DNA of 7,994 bases from Oscillospiraceae bacterium. GTDB lineage: Bacteria > Bacillota > Clostridia > UBA1381. The translations under genes were made by a program, and so were the position numbers. This document shows positions 1-5,742 of the stretch, in pieces. How positions within the stretch are numbered: position 1 is the first letter of the stretch; each line of letters opens with the position of its first letter. The notes under the pieces were generated by a model. That model made no database searches. It was not told where the DNA came from and saw only the letters and a program-made list of their open reading frames with translations. The stretch lies in contig SVKH01000070.1 in assembly GCA_015068545.1 (NCBI GenBank), forward strand, positions 1-7,994. Direction: 5' to 3'.

Positions 1-737
1 ACAGCAGAGATGATTTTTACCGGCTCTTGGTTATAGTATGCAAAAGCCATAGGCCAACTATTCATTCCGCATATAAGCTTTGAAATTTCGGCTGTACTTT
101 TAGACCAGTCAATATGCGCCATTTCCTTGGTAATCATAGGTGCATAGGTAAATTCGCTGTGATTTTGCGGAACAGGCACAATTGTTTCTATTTCATCAAC
201 TGTGCGGCACAATAGTCTTCCGCCAATCTTTGCCATTCTTTCAAAAAGCTCCTCTGATGTTTCATACTCACCTATTTCTATTTCTTCCACCAAAAGCATA
301 TCTCCGGTATCAAGACCTTTATCCATAAGCATAGTGGTCACTCCGGTTTTTTTATCTCCGTTTATTATAGACCATTGTATAGGAGCCGCACCTCTCAACT
401 TTGGCAGTAAAGACGCATGAACATTGATACAGCCATACTTTGGATAGTCTATGATATATTCCGGAAGAATCTTTCCATATGCAACAACTGCTATCAAATC
501 CGGCTTTAGTTCATCCAAAACCGACTTCAATTCGCCATTTTTTAAAGATTCCGGCTGATATACCGGAAGGTTATGGGAAAGAGCTACTTCCTTTACCTCG
601 GTAGGCATAAGCTTATGACCTCTTCCCTTTGGTCTATCCGGTTGGCTGACAACACCAACCACGTTTTTTCCGTCTTCTATCAGCGCCTCAAGGCAAGCTG
701 ATGCGATATCGGGAGTACCCATAAATAGTATTCTCAT
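1..737 (-). CDS. fmt: methionyl-tRNA formyltransferase, C-terminus cut by window edge
   Basis: Fmt transfers a formyl group from 10-formyl-tetrahydrofolate to Met-tRNA(fMet) in the cytoplasm, making the initiator tRNA. I translated 245 codons, still open at base 1; the family is usually about 310 residues, so roughly the last 65 (most of the C-terminal tRNA-binding domain) lie outside. The protein opens with MRILFMGTPD, the N-terminal Rossmann-like strand. The catalytic segment NVHASLLPKLRGAAPIQ is at 105-121, giving N105 and H107, and D143 sits in GLDTGD (141-146). The SQPDRPKGRG loop is at 31-40. The linker to the C-terminal domain reads CGMNSWPMAFA (223-233), where RGLNPWPGAYT is more usual. 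The ATG at 737 lies 3 bases after the def stop, and its GAGGA ribosome binding site sits inside the end of def, so translation is probably coupled. It is the last visible gene of the leftward operon. The family assignment is secure; only the 3' end is unseen. Confidence 0.97.
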   Translation of the reverse strand, partial: MRILFMGTPDIASACLEALIEDGKNVVGVVSQPDRPKGRGHKLMPTEVKEVALSHNLPVYQPESLKNGELKSVLDELKPDLIAVVAYGKILPEYIIDYPKYGCINVHASLLPKLRGAAPIQWSIINGDKKTGVTTMLMDKGLDTGDMLLVEEIEIGEYETSEELFERMAKIGGRLLCRTVDEIETIVPVPQNHSEFTYAPMITKEMAHIDWSKSTAEISKLICGMNSWPMAFAYYNQEPVKIISA

Positions 738-740
738 ATT

Positions 741-1190
741 TTATTCCTCAAATCTGATCACTTTTTCCAAGAATAGGTGACCGTCAAGATGTTCGATCTC
801 GTGGCACAGTGCCCTTGCTAAAAGTTCTGTTCCTGAAATTTCAATTTTTTCACCATTTCGGTCATAAGCACTTACCGTAACAGCAAAAGGTCTCTCTACC
901 TCGCCGTAAACACCAGGTACACTAAGGCATCCTTCTGAGCCTACCTGAGAGCCTTCTGTTTTGGTGATAACAGGGTTAACAAGCTCTATCTTGCCTTCTC
1001 CTATGTCTATCACAGCTACTCTTTTTAATATTCCTACCTGAGGTGCAGCAAGCCCTACTCCATTGTTTTTTTTCATTGTATCATAAAGGTCATCCAGCAA
1101 TATAGCCAGCTTATTATCAAAAGCTTTGACCTCTTTACATACCTTTGATAGTATTTCATCATCTTTTTTTCTAATTTCTCTAAGCGCCAT
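741..1190 (-). CDS. def: peptide deformylase
   Basis: Def is the metal-dependent hydrolase that removes the formyl group from the N-terminal methionine of nascent proteins at the ribosome, undoing the modification made by the downstream gene fmt. All three family motifs are present in 149 residues: motif 1 GVGLAAPQ (44-51), motif 2 EGCLS (86-90, metal ligand C88), and motif 3 HEIEH (130-134, ligands H130 and H134, catalytic E131) followed by LDG. HEIDH is the more common form of motif 3; D to E at the fourth position is conservative. The length fits the short, about 150-residue type common in clostridia, without the long insertions of the roughly 180-residue Bacillus type. The ATG at 1190 lies 4 bases after the priA stop, and its GGGGTGA ribosome binding site overlaps that stop, so coupling to priA is likely. 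The stop codon is TAA. Confidence 0.97.
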   Translation of the reverse strand: MALREIRKKDDEILSKVCKEVKAFDNKLAILLDDLYDTMKKNNGVGLAAPQVGILKRVAVIDIGEGKIELVNPVITKTEGSQVGSEGCLSVPGVYGEVERPFAVTVSAYDRNGEKIEISGTELLARALCHEIEHLDGHLFLEKVIRFEE

Positions 1191-1194
1191 TTTA

Positions 1195-3633
1195 TCACCC
1201 CATACTATTTGGATTTTTATCTATAACAATGGTGACATTTGAATAGTTATCGTCTTCCATACACCTATCTCTTGCATATAATAGATATTCATTCAAATCA
1301 TCGTTATTCTCACATTTAATTGTTAATCTGTATATATAATGGTTTTTTACTCTGGAAACATAAGCAGGAATAGGTCCTAGTATCTGTAACTTAGCTAAGA
1401 TTTCCTTTGCAGGCATCATGCTTTTTGCAAAGCACCTTGCACATTTTGCTGCAGAAAACTCGTTCTTTGAAGAAAAGATTACAGAAGTTATCTGGCAGAA
1501 TGGAGGATACCAAAGAGCTCCTCTTGCAGATATTTCCTTTTTATAAAATTCTATATAGTTATGTTCTTTTGCAAGCTTAATTGCGTTATTTTCCGGCGAG
1601 TAGGTTTGAATAATGCTGCGTCCCGGCTTTTCTGCACGTCCGGCTCTGCCGCTAACCTGCTCAATTATGGAGAAGGTTCTCTCTCCTGCACGAAAATCGT
1701 CTATATTCAAAATTGTATCCGCAGAAATCACACCAACCAAGGTCACATTTGGGAAGTCAAGACCTTTTGTCACCATCTGCGTACCTATCATGATATCTAT
1801 TTTTTCACTTTCAAACCGATGCAAAATATTCGCATGACCATTCTTTTTTCCGGTAGTATCAACATCCATACGAATCGTGGAAGCATTTGGGAATATCTTT
1901 TTGATTTCGTCCTCTACCTTTTGGGTTCCGCCACCAAAATACCGTATATATCTGCTGCCACAAGAAGGACAAAGAGTGTAATTCTTTACCGTATGCCCAC
2001 AATAGTGACATTTTAAGGTATTGTCGTTTTTGTGATATGTCAGAGAAATACTGCAATTAGGACATTCCGCCACAAAACCGCATTCTCTGCAGGATACAAA
2101 GGTGGAAAACCCTCTTCTGTTAAGAAAGAGTATAGTTTGTTCCTTGTTTTCAAGATTTTTACTAATCTCTTCCTTTAGCGCACGGCTTAGTACAGATTTA
2201 TTACCATCTTCCAGTTCCTTGCGCATATCAACTATTTTCACTCCAGGAGCAGGCATATCGTTATACCTTTTTGTAAGCTCCAGTAGTTTGAGATCGCCTT
2301 TTTCTACCTTGTAATATGTGGAAATGCTTGGCGTAGCAGATGCGAAGAGCAAAATAGCATTATGTTGTCTTGCCAAATACTCTGCCACTTCATGAGTGGT
2401 GTATCTGGGCGTCATTTCTGACTTGTAGGACTGCTCATGTTCTTCATCCATAATGATAACTCCTACATTTTCAAGTGGAGCAAATATGGCAGACCTTGCA
2501 CCTATTACTATTCTTGCTTGTCCCTCACGGATTTTTTTCCACTGGTCATATTTTTCCGACAGTGACAATCCGCTATGTATTATAGCTATATCATCACCAA
2601 AACGCGCAGAAAATCTTGATACAAGCTGTGGCGTAAGAGAGATTTCCGGCACAAGCATTATTGAATTTTTCCCGTTTTCAAGAGCCTTTTTTATAGTTCT
2701 GATATATACTTCGGTTTTTCCGCTTCCTGTTACTCCAAAAAGTAAATATTGCTGAAATACGTTAGTATCAATCCCTTTAGATAGCTCCCTCAAAACGGAT
2801 TCCTGCTGATCAGTCAGGACTATGGTGTCAGGATTCTTTTGCATCATCTCTCTGTTATGAGAGACCTCCCTATACACCACCTGATCAAAAATCTCTATAA
2901 AGCCCTTTGCTTCAAGTGCTTTCACCGCCTGATAATTACCTCCGGAAAAATTAACAAGGTCAGCAAGAGAAAGCTTATTACACTCTGACAGAAGCTCTAG
3001 CATCCTGCCTTGAACAACTGCTCTTCGGCGAAATAGATCTTCTATAACAACGGACAGGTCTGCATCTTCATCCGAAAGCTTTGCCATACGAATAACTTTA
3101 TCCTTCACCTGTCTTGCATCTTGGTAGAATACCTCTAAAATACCCTTTTTAATTAAGTCTTTTACCTGACTTTTTATGTCGGTATCAAAAAGACTCATAA
3201 GGAAATTTATCTCGATTTCATTACCGTTATCACAAATCCTCTTTAATATCTCTTGAGATTTTTTACTCCTAGGCTCTTTATGGTCTATTACTCTAAGCCA
3301 CTGTTCTTCCTTAACTCCTGTGCCGGATGGTGCAACAAGATGTATTGCATCAAGGTAAGTAACCAGATATTTTTCCCTGATCCATTTTATAAGCTCCAAC
3401 TGTTTTTCATTAAACAGGATAATTGCCTTGGAAATTCGAACAATGCTTTTAAGCCTTTTTGCGTCTGTGCTGTCCTTGACCGCCACAACATACCCTTCCT
3501 TATGAATATTACCGGCACCAAAGGGTATGATGACACAAGAACCTATCCTTACATCCATTCCCACAGGAACGGCATAATCAAAGGGTTTATCAACTTTTTT
3601 GGATTTGTGGTTGACAATAACTTCGGCAATCAA
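1195..3633 (-). CDS. priA: primosomal protein N' (replication restart helicase PriA), TTG start
   Basis: PriA is the 3'-to-5' superfamily 2 DNA helicase that recognises stalled or repaired forks and reloads the replicative helicase. The protein is 812 residues, close to B. subtilis PriA (about 805). Its N-terminal part (about 1-105) is the DNA-binding region with VDKPFDYAVP. The helicase core has Walker A GVTGSGKT (300-307), Walker B DEEH (396-399), SATPS (432-436), GTQM (617-620) and QVSGRAGR (659-666). The zinc-binding insertion carries all eight cysteines (515, 518, 524, 527, 542, 545, 555, 558). The start is TTG at 3631-3633, preceded by a strong AGGAGGG site 8 bases away and followed by the family's usual opening (I/A-E-V-I-V). 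The gene starts 17 bases after rpoZ and ends 4 bases before def. In B. subtilis coaBC lies between rpoZ and priA; here it does not. The helicase looks intact. Confidence 0.97.
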   Translation of the reverse strand: MIAEVIVNHKSKKVDKPFDYAVPVGMDVRIGSCVIIPFGAGNIHKEGYVVAVKDSTDAKRLKSIVRISKAIILFNEKQLELIKWIREKYLVTYLDAIHLVAPSGTGVKEEQWLRVIDHKEPRSKKSQEILKRICDNGNEIEINFLMSLFDTDIKSQVKDLIKKGILEVFYQDARQVKDKVIRMAKLSDEDADLSVVIEDLFRRRAVVQGRMLELLSECNKLSLADLVNFSGGNYQAVKALEAKGFIEIFDQVVYREVSHNREMMQKNPDTIVLTDQQESVLRELSKGIDTNVFQQYLLFGVTGSGKTEVYIRTIKKALENGKNSIMLVPEISLTPQLVSRFSARFGDDIAIIHSGLSLSEKYDQWKKIREGQARIVIGARSAIFAPLENVGVIIMDEEHEQSYKSEMTPRYTTHEVAEYLARQHNAILLFASATPSISTYYKVEKGDLKLLELTKRYNDMPAPGVKIVDMRKELEDGNKSVLSRALKEEISKNLENKEQTILFLNRRGFSTFVSCRECGFVAECPNCSISLTYHKNDNTLKCHYCGHTVKNYTLCPSCGSRYIRYFGGGTQKVEDEIKKIFPNASTIRMDVDTTGKKNGHANILHRFESEKIDIMIGTQMVTKGLDFPNVTLVGVISADTILNIDDFRAGERTFSIIEQVSGRAGRAEKPGRSIIQTYSPENNAIKLAKEHNYIEFYKKEISARGALWYPPFCQITSVIFSSKNEFSAAKCARCFAKSMMPAKEILAKLQILGPIPAYVSRVKNHYIYRLTIKCENNDDLNEYLLYARDRCMEDDNYSNVTIVIDKNPNSMG

Positions 3634-3641
3634 GAAACTTT

Positions 3642-3648
3642 CCCTCCT
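3642..3648 (-). promoter_or_regulatory. ribosome binding site of priA
   Basis: AGGAGGG on the minus strand, 8 bases upstream of the TTG at 3633, inside the 17-base rpoZ-priA gap. No ATG start fits this site, so it decides the TTG start. A near-perfect site paired with a weak start codon suggests moderate translation of this low-abundance helicase; that last point is inference. Confidence 0.85.
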
Positions 3649-3650
3649 GA

Positions 3651-3863
3651 TTAGATTTGTGTATCAGCTGCTTTATATCCGATTTTTCCTGATGCAAGTT
3701 CTGTTACTGCCTTTGTTACAGGGTTTTCTGATTCACAAGCAACTAGACATTCTTCATCCTTTGCAAGCATTCTTGCTCTCTTTGCAGCGACAGTTACAAG
3801 AACATATCTGCATCCGTCATCTACGCATTTTTCAAGTGTGCTGATTCCTGGTTTAATAATCAT
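3651..3863 (-). CDS. rpoZ: DNA-directed RNA polymerase omega subunit
   Basis: Omega is the small subunit that folds around and stabilises the beta' subunit in RNA polymerase. The 70-residue protein has the family's two conserved stretches: YVLVTVAAKRARML (20-33), with the AKRAR core that contacts beta', and NPVTKAVTELASGKIGY (47-63). The length is normal for Firmicutes omega (about 65-75). The frame stays open upstream to a GTG at 3887, which would add 8 residues overlapping the gmk stop. I chose the ATG at 3863 because AAGGAG lies 8 bases before it and because the family begins near MIIKPGIS. The gap to gmk is 13 bases, and the ribosome binding site overlaps the gmk TAA. Its place between gmk and priA matches Firmicutes order. 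The identification is firm despite the small size. Confidence 0.95.
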   Translation of the reverse strand: MIIKPGISTLEKCVDDGCRYVLVTVAAKRARMLAKDEECLVACESENPVTKAVTELASGKIGYKAADTQI

Positions 3864-3871
3864 GATTTTTT

Positions 3872-3877
3872 CTCCTT
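3872..3877 (-). promoter_or_regulatory. ribosome binding site of rpoZ
   Basis: AAGGAG on the minus strand, 8 bases upstream of the ATG at 3861-3863. Its first base lies in the gmk TAA stop. It decides the rpoZ start against the in-frame GTG at 3887, which has no comparable site. Confidence 0.85.
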
Positions 3878-4470
3878 TATATTTCACTTAATAATCTTTC
3901 TATCATTTCCTGTCTTTCATTTTCCTTTTTGATGATGTTAAGAACATCGGAAACACAGGTTTCTAACTGGTTATTTACAACAACATAGTTGTACTTTGGT
4001 GATTGGGAAAATTCCCATTTTGCTGCTTCTATTCGTCTTTCTATTTCTTCTATACTTTCTCGTCCGCGCTGCTTAAGGCGATTTCTTAGCTCCTCAATTG
4101 ATGGCGGAACCAAGAATATCATAATAGCCTCCGGCATTAAGGCTTTTACCTTTAACGCTCCTTGAGCTTCGATTTCAAGTATGACATTCTTGCCATTTGA
4201 AAGCATATCCTCTACGGCCTTTTTAGGTGTGCCATAATAATTTCCGCTATATACTGCGTGTTCCAGCATTTCGCCGTTTTCTATCATGCTTTTGAAAATC
4301 TCTTCGGTGGTGTAGTAGTAGGTCACACCTTCAACCTCGCCTGCCCTTTTATCTCTGGTGGTTGCGGAAATAGACAGGAATATGTTATCTTCCTTTAAAA
4401 GCTGCTCACATACAGTTCCCTTTCCGGTTCCCGATGGGCCGGATATTATAAACAAAACACCTTTACTCAT
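3877..4470 (-). CDS. gmk: guanylate kinase
   Basis: Gmk phosphorylates GMP (and dGMP) to GDP with ATP, an essential step of guanine nucleotide synthesis and salvage in the cytoplasm. In Firmicutes this enzyme is known to be inhibited by (p)ppGpp. The 197-residue length is normal. The P-loop is GPSGTGKGT (11-19). The family signature TTRDKRAGEVEGVTYYY (37-53) supplies GMP-binding residues including R39, R42 and E45. SGNYYGTPK (75-83) is the second GMP-contact segment, and LEIEAQGALKVK (98-109) fits the region where the family usually reads LdIDvQGa. The lid arginines are in LKQRGRES (132-139). The ATG at 4470 overlaps the end of remA by 8 bases in another frame, and its AGGAGG site (4480-4485) lies inside remA, so the two are likely translationally coupled. 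No key residue appears lost. Confidence 0.97.
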   Translation of the reverse strand: MSKGVLFIISGPSGTGKGTVCEQLLKEDNIFLSISATTRDKRAGEVEGVTYYYTTEEIFKSMIENGEMLEHAVYSGNYYGTPKKAVEDMLSNGKNVILEIEAQGALKVKALMPEAIMIFLVPPSIEELRNRLKQRGRESIEEIERRIEAAKWEFSQSPKYNYVVVNNQLETCVSDVLNIIKKENERQEMIERLLSEI

Positions 4471-4714
4471 CGGCAGAATCCTCCTGAACCAGTCTGTTTG
4501 AGATTGTTTCAGGCTGAAGAGCCGAAAGGATAATATGGTCAGAGTCGGTAACGATTACAGCTCTTGTTCTTCTGCCGTAGGTGGCATTAACTAATTTTCC
4601 GCTTTCTTCAGCTTCGCGGATTACACGTTTTATTGGTGCAGACTCCGGACTGATGATGGCAACAACTCTGTCAGAAATTACAATATTTCCAAAGCCGATA
4701 TGTATTAGTTTCAT
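4463..4714 (-). CDS. remA: RemA family extracellular matrix regulator (DUF370)
   Basis: In B. subtilis, RemA is a DNA-binding regulator that activates biofilm matrix and osmoprotection genes and forms ring-shaped oligomers. This 83-residue protein keeps the near-invariant family blocks: IHIGFGN (4-10), SPESAPIKR (22-30), ATYGRRTRAVIV (44-55) and DSDHIILSALQPET (57-70). R16, P27 and R48/R49 line up with B. subtilis R18, P29 and R50/R51, the region reported as important for function and DNA binding (alignment by eye, offset 2). The acidic C-terminal tail is variable in the family. The ATG at 4714 has a GGAG site about 6 bases upstream and lies 9 bases after the yloC stop. The 3' end overlaps gmk by 8 bases. 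Many clostridia that do not build Bacillus-type matrix carry this gene at the same place, so the target genes here are unknown; a general nucleoid or stress role is possible. Confidence 0.95.
   Translation of the reverse strand: MKLIHIGFGNIVISDRVVAIISPESAPIKRVIREAEESGKLVNATYGRRTRAVIVTDSDHIILSALQPETISNRLVQEDSADE
4480..4485 (-). promoter_or_regulatory. ribosome binding site of gmk, inside remA
   Basis: AGGAGG on the minus strand, 9 bases upstream of the gmk ATG and located within the last codons of remA. With the 8-base remA/gmk overlap this implies that translation of gmk depends on, or is helped by, ribosomes finishing remA. Confidence 0.8.
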
Positions 4715-4723
4715 AGTATTCTC

Positions 4724-5602
4724 CTATTCAATGTTCTGGATTTGTTCACGAAGTTTTTCCGTTTCACCCTTCAATTCAACAACAAGCTTGGCAATTTCAA
4801 TATCACTTGCCTTTGATCCTGTTGTATTGATTTCTCTGTTAATCTCCTGAATAAGGAAATCCAACTTTCTGCCTGCCGGCTGATTTGACGATGTGATTGT
4901 AAAAAATTCCTCAAAATGACTGTTTAGTCTGACCATTTCCTCGTTTACAGCAACCTTATCGGCAAAAATAGCAACTTCGGTCAAAACACGGGCATCATCA
5001 ATTTCTCTATCTTCCAGAACTTCTTTTATCTTTTCGTAAAGACGTTCTCTGTATTCTTTTACAGTTTCTTCTGAGCGACTGCCTATCTTTTCTGCTAGGG
5101 TTTTCATATAGCGTACTCTATTTTCCAGATCCTTTTGGATACGCTCACCTTCGCGTTCACGCATTTGAACAAAGGATACGACTGCAGCTTCAAGCACTGT
5201 TTCAACATTACTCCACAAAGCCTCTTCGTCTTCTTCCTTGCGCTCCTGAACGAAAATATCCGGGTATCGGGATACTGACATTACCGAAATATCGTCCCTT
5301 AGTCCAAACTCATCCCTAAGGCTTTTGAGAGCCTCTAAATATGCCTTGGCAAGTTCCTTATTAACTACAATGTCCTTGTCTGCTTCCTCATAGCTTTCTA
5401 CCTGTATGTAAATATCCACTTTTCCTCTTGAAATGTACTTTGAGGCAAACTCACGGACCTTGTCCTCTAAAAAACCGTAATACTTTGGAACTTTGATAGA
5501 ATAGTCTGAGTACCTGTGATTTACAGACTTTATCTCACACAGAATCTTTTTTCCTCCGACTATAGCCTCATTTCTTCCATATCCTGTCATACTTTTCAGC
5601 AC
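4724..5602 (-). CDS. yloC: YicC/YloC family endoribonuclease, GTG start
   Basis: This is a member of the YicC/YloC family. E. coli YicC and B. subtilis YloC are reported endoribonucleases; YicC has been linked to small-RNA turnover. From the GTG at 5602 the protein has 292 residues, like YloC (about 291). Conserved landmarks are MTGYGR (5-10) and IKSVNHRY (24-31) in the N-terminal domain, a coiled, charged middle with MREREGE (147-153), and the C-terminal DUF1732 block: EVAIFADKVAVNEEMVRL (209-226), the run from GRKLDFLIQE to TTGSK (244-264), and DIEIAKLVVELK (267-278). The frame stays open to an ATG at 5623, which would add 7 residues but has no ribosome binding site. The GTG has AAGGTGG 10 bases upstream and gives the usual M-L-K-S-M-T-G-Y-G opening. 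It is the first gene of the leftward operon. The family is certain; substrates in this organism are unknown. Confidence 0.94.
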   Translation of the reverse strand: MLKSMTGYGRNEAIVGGKKILCEIKSVNHRYSDYSIKVPKYYGFLEDKVREFASKYISRGKVDIYIQVESYEEADKDIVVNKELAKAYLEALKSLRDEFGLRDDISVMSVSRYPDIFVQERKEEDEEALWSNVETVLEAAVVSFVQMREREGERIQKDLENRVRYMKTLAEKIGSRSEETVKEYRERLYEKIKEVLEDREIDDARVLTEVAIFADKVAVNEEMVRLNSHFEEFFTITSSNQPAGRKLDFLIQEINREINTTGSKASDIEIAKLVVELKGETEKLREQIQNIE

Positions 5603-5612
5603 ATAATTCACC

Positions 5613-5619
5613 CACCTTA
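5613..5619 (-). promoter_or_regulatory. ribosome binding site of yloC
   Basis: AAGGTGG on the minus strand, one mismatch from AAGGAGG, 10 bases before the GTG at 5602. An ATG lies between the site and the GTG, but it is in another frame and runs into TGA after two codons. This supports the GTG start over the in-frame ATG at 5623. Confidence 0.65.
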
Positions 5620-5633
5620 CCATTATTCAAACT

Positions 5634-5642
5634 ATTATACCA
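5634..5642 (-). promoter_or_regulatory. extended -10 promoter of the yloC-remA-gmk-rpoZ-priA-def-fmt operon
   Basis: The minus strand reads TGGTATAAT, a perfect TATAAT with the extended TGn motif. Transcription would start near 5627, about 25 bases before the yloC GTG. The -35 region is poor: TGTTAA at 5657-5662 with a 17-base spacer. The extended -10 and the A-tracts further upstream (about 5665-5704), which could act as an UP element, may compensate. The downstream genes are packed without room for a terminator, so this is the likely main promoter for all seven genes. Confidence 0.75.
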
Positions 5643-5691
5643 CAAAACTTTTGAAATTAACATACTTTTTTGAAAAATTTTTTAGTTTTTT

Positions 5692-5720
5692 TTGATTTTT
5701 TTCTGTAATTATGATATAAT
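5692..5720 (+). promoter_or_regulatory. promoter of rqcH
   Basis: The -35 box is TTGATT (5692-5697), the spacer is 17 bases, and the -10 box is TATAAT (5715-5720) preceded by TGA (5712-5714), so the -10 is also of the extended type. The start site would be near 5727, giving a leader of only about 16 bases. It diverges from the yloC promoter, with about 50 bases between the nearest boxes. Confidence 0.8.
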
Positions 5721-5729
5721 ACCTTTATT

Positions 5730-5735
5730 GGAGGG
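5730..5735 (+). promoter_or_regulatory. ribosome binding site of rqcH
   Basis: GGAGGG, 7 bases before the ATG at 5743. It fixes the start at MAFDTI. The reading frame is open further upstream to a TTG at 5692, but that codon lies in the -35 box and would not be in the transcript. Confidence 0.88.
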
Positions 5736-5742
5736 TAAAACT

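Noticed and set aside
202..420. Plus-strand serine- and isoleucine-rich frame opposite fmt
   Set aside because: The low-complexity composition is what the complement of the conserved fmt codons produces; no start signal was seen.
1561..2016. Plus-strand reading frame of 151 codons opposite priA
   Set aside because: It lies fully antisense to the conserved helicase and zinc-binding part of priA, has no ribosome binding site or recognisable motif, and its composition is that of a shadow frame.
3253..3654. Plus-strand reading frame of 133 codons opposite the start of priA
   Set aside because: It is antisense to the N-terminal domain of priA and runs through the rpoZ-priA gap; no motif or translation signal supports it.
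1..5602. A hidden defence or mobile system within the leftward operon
   Set aside because: Every frame is accounted for by conserved housekeeping genes with intact motifs and gaps of 17 bases or less; no repeats, integrase or change in base composition was seen.
5664..5710. T-tract region as a terminator between the divergent genes
   Set aside because: There is no GC-containing stem before the T runs, and both neighbouring genes start here rather than end, so no terminator is needed.
5692..5742. Longer rqcH start at TTG 5692
   Set aside because: This codon lies in the -35 box of the rqcH promoter, upstream of the expected transcript start, and the ATG at 5743 has a strong GGAGGG site and the family's usual N-terminus.
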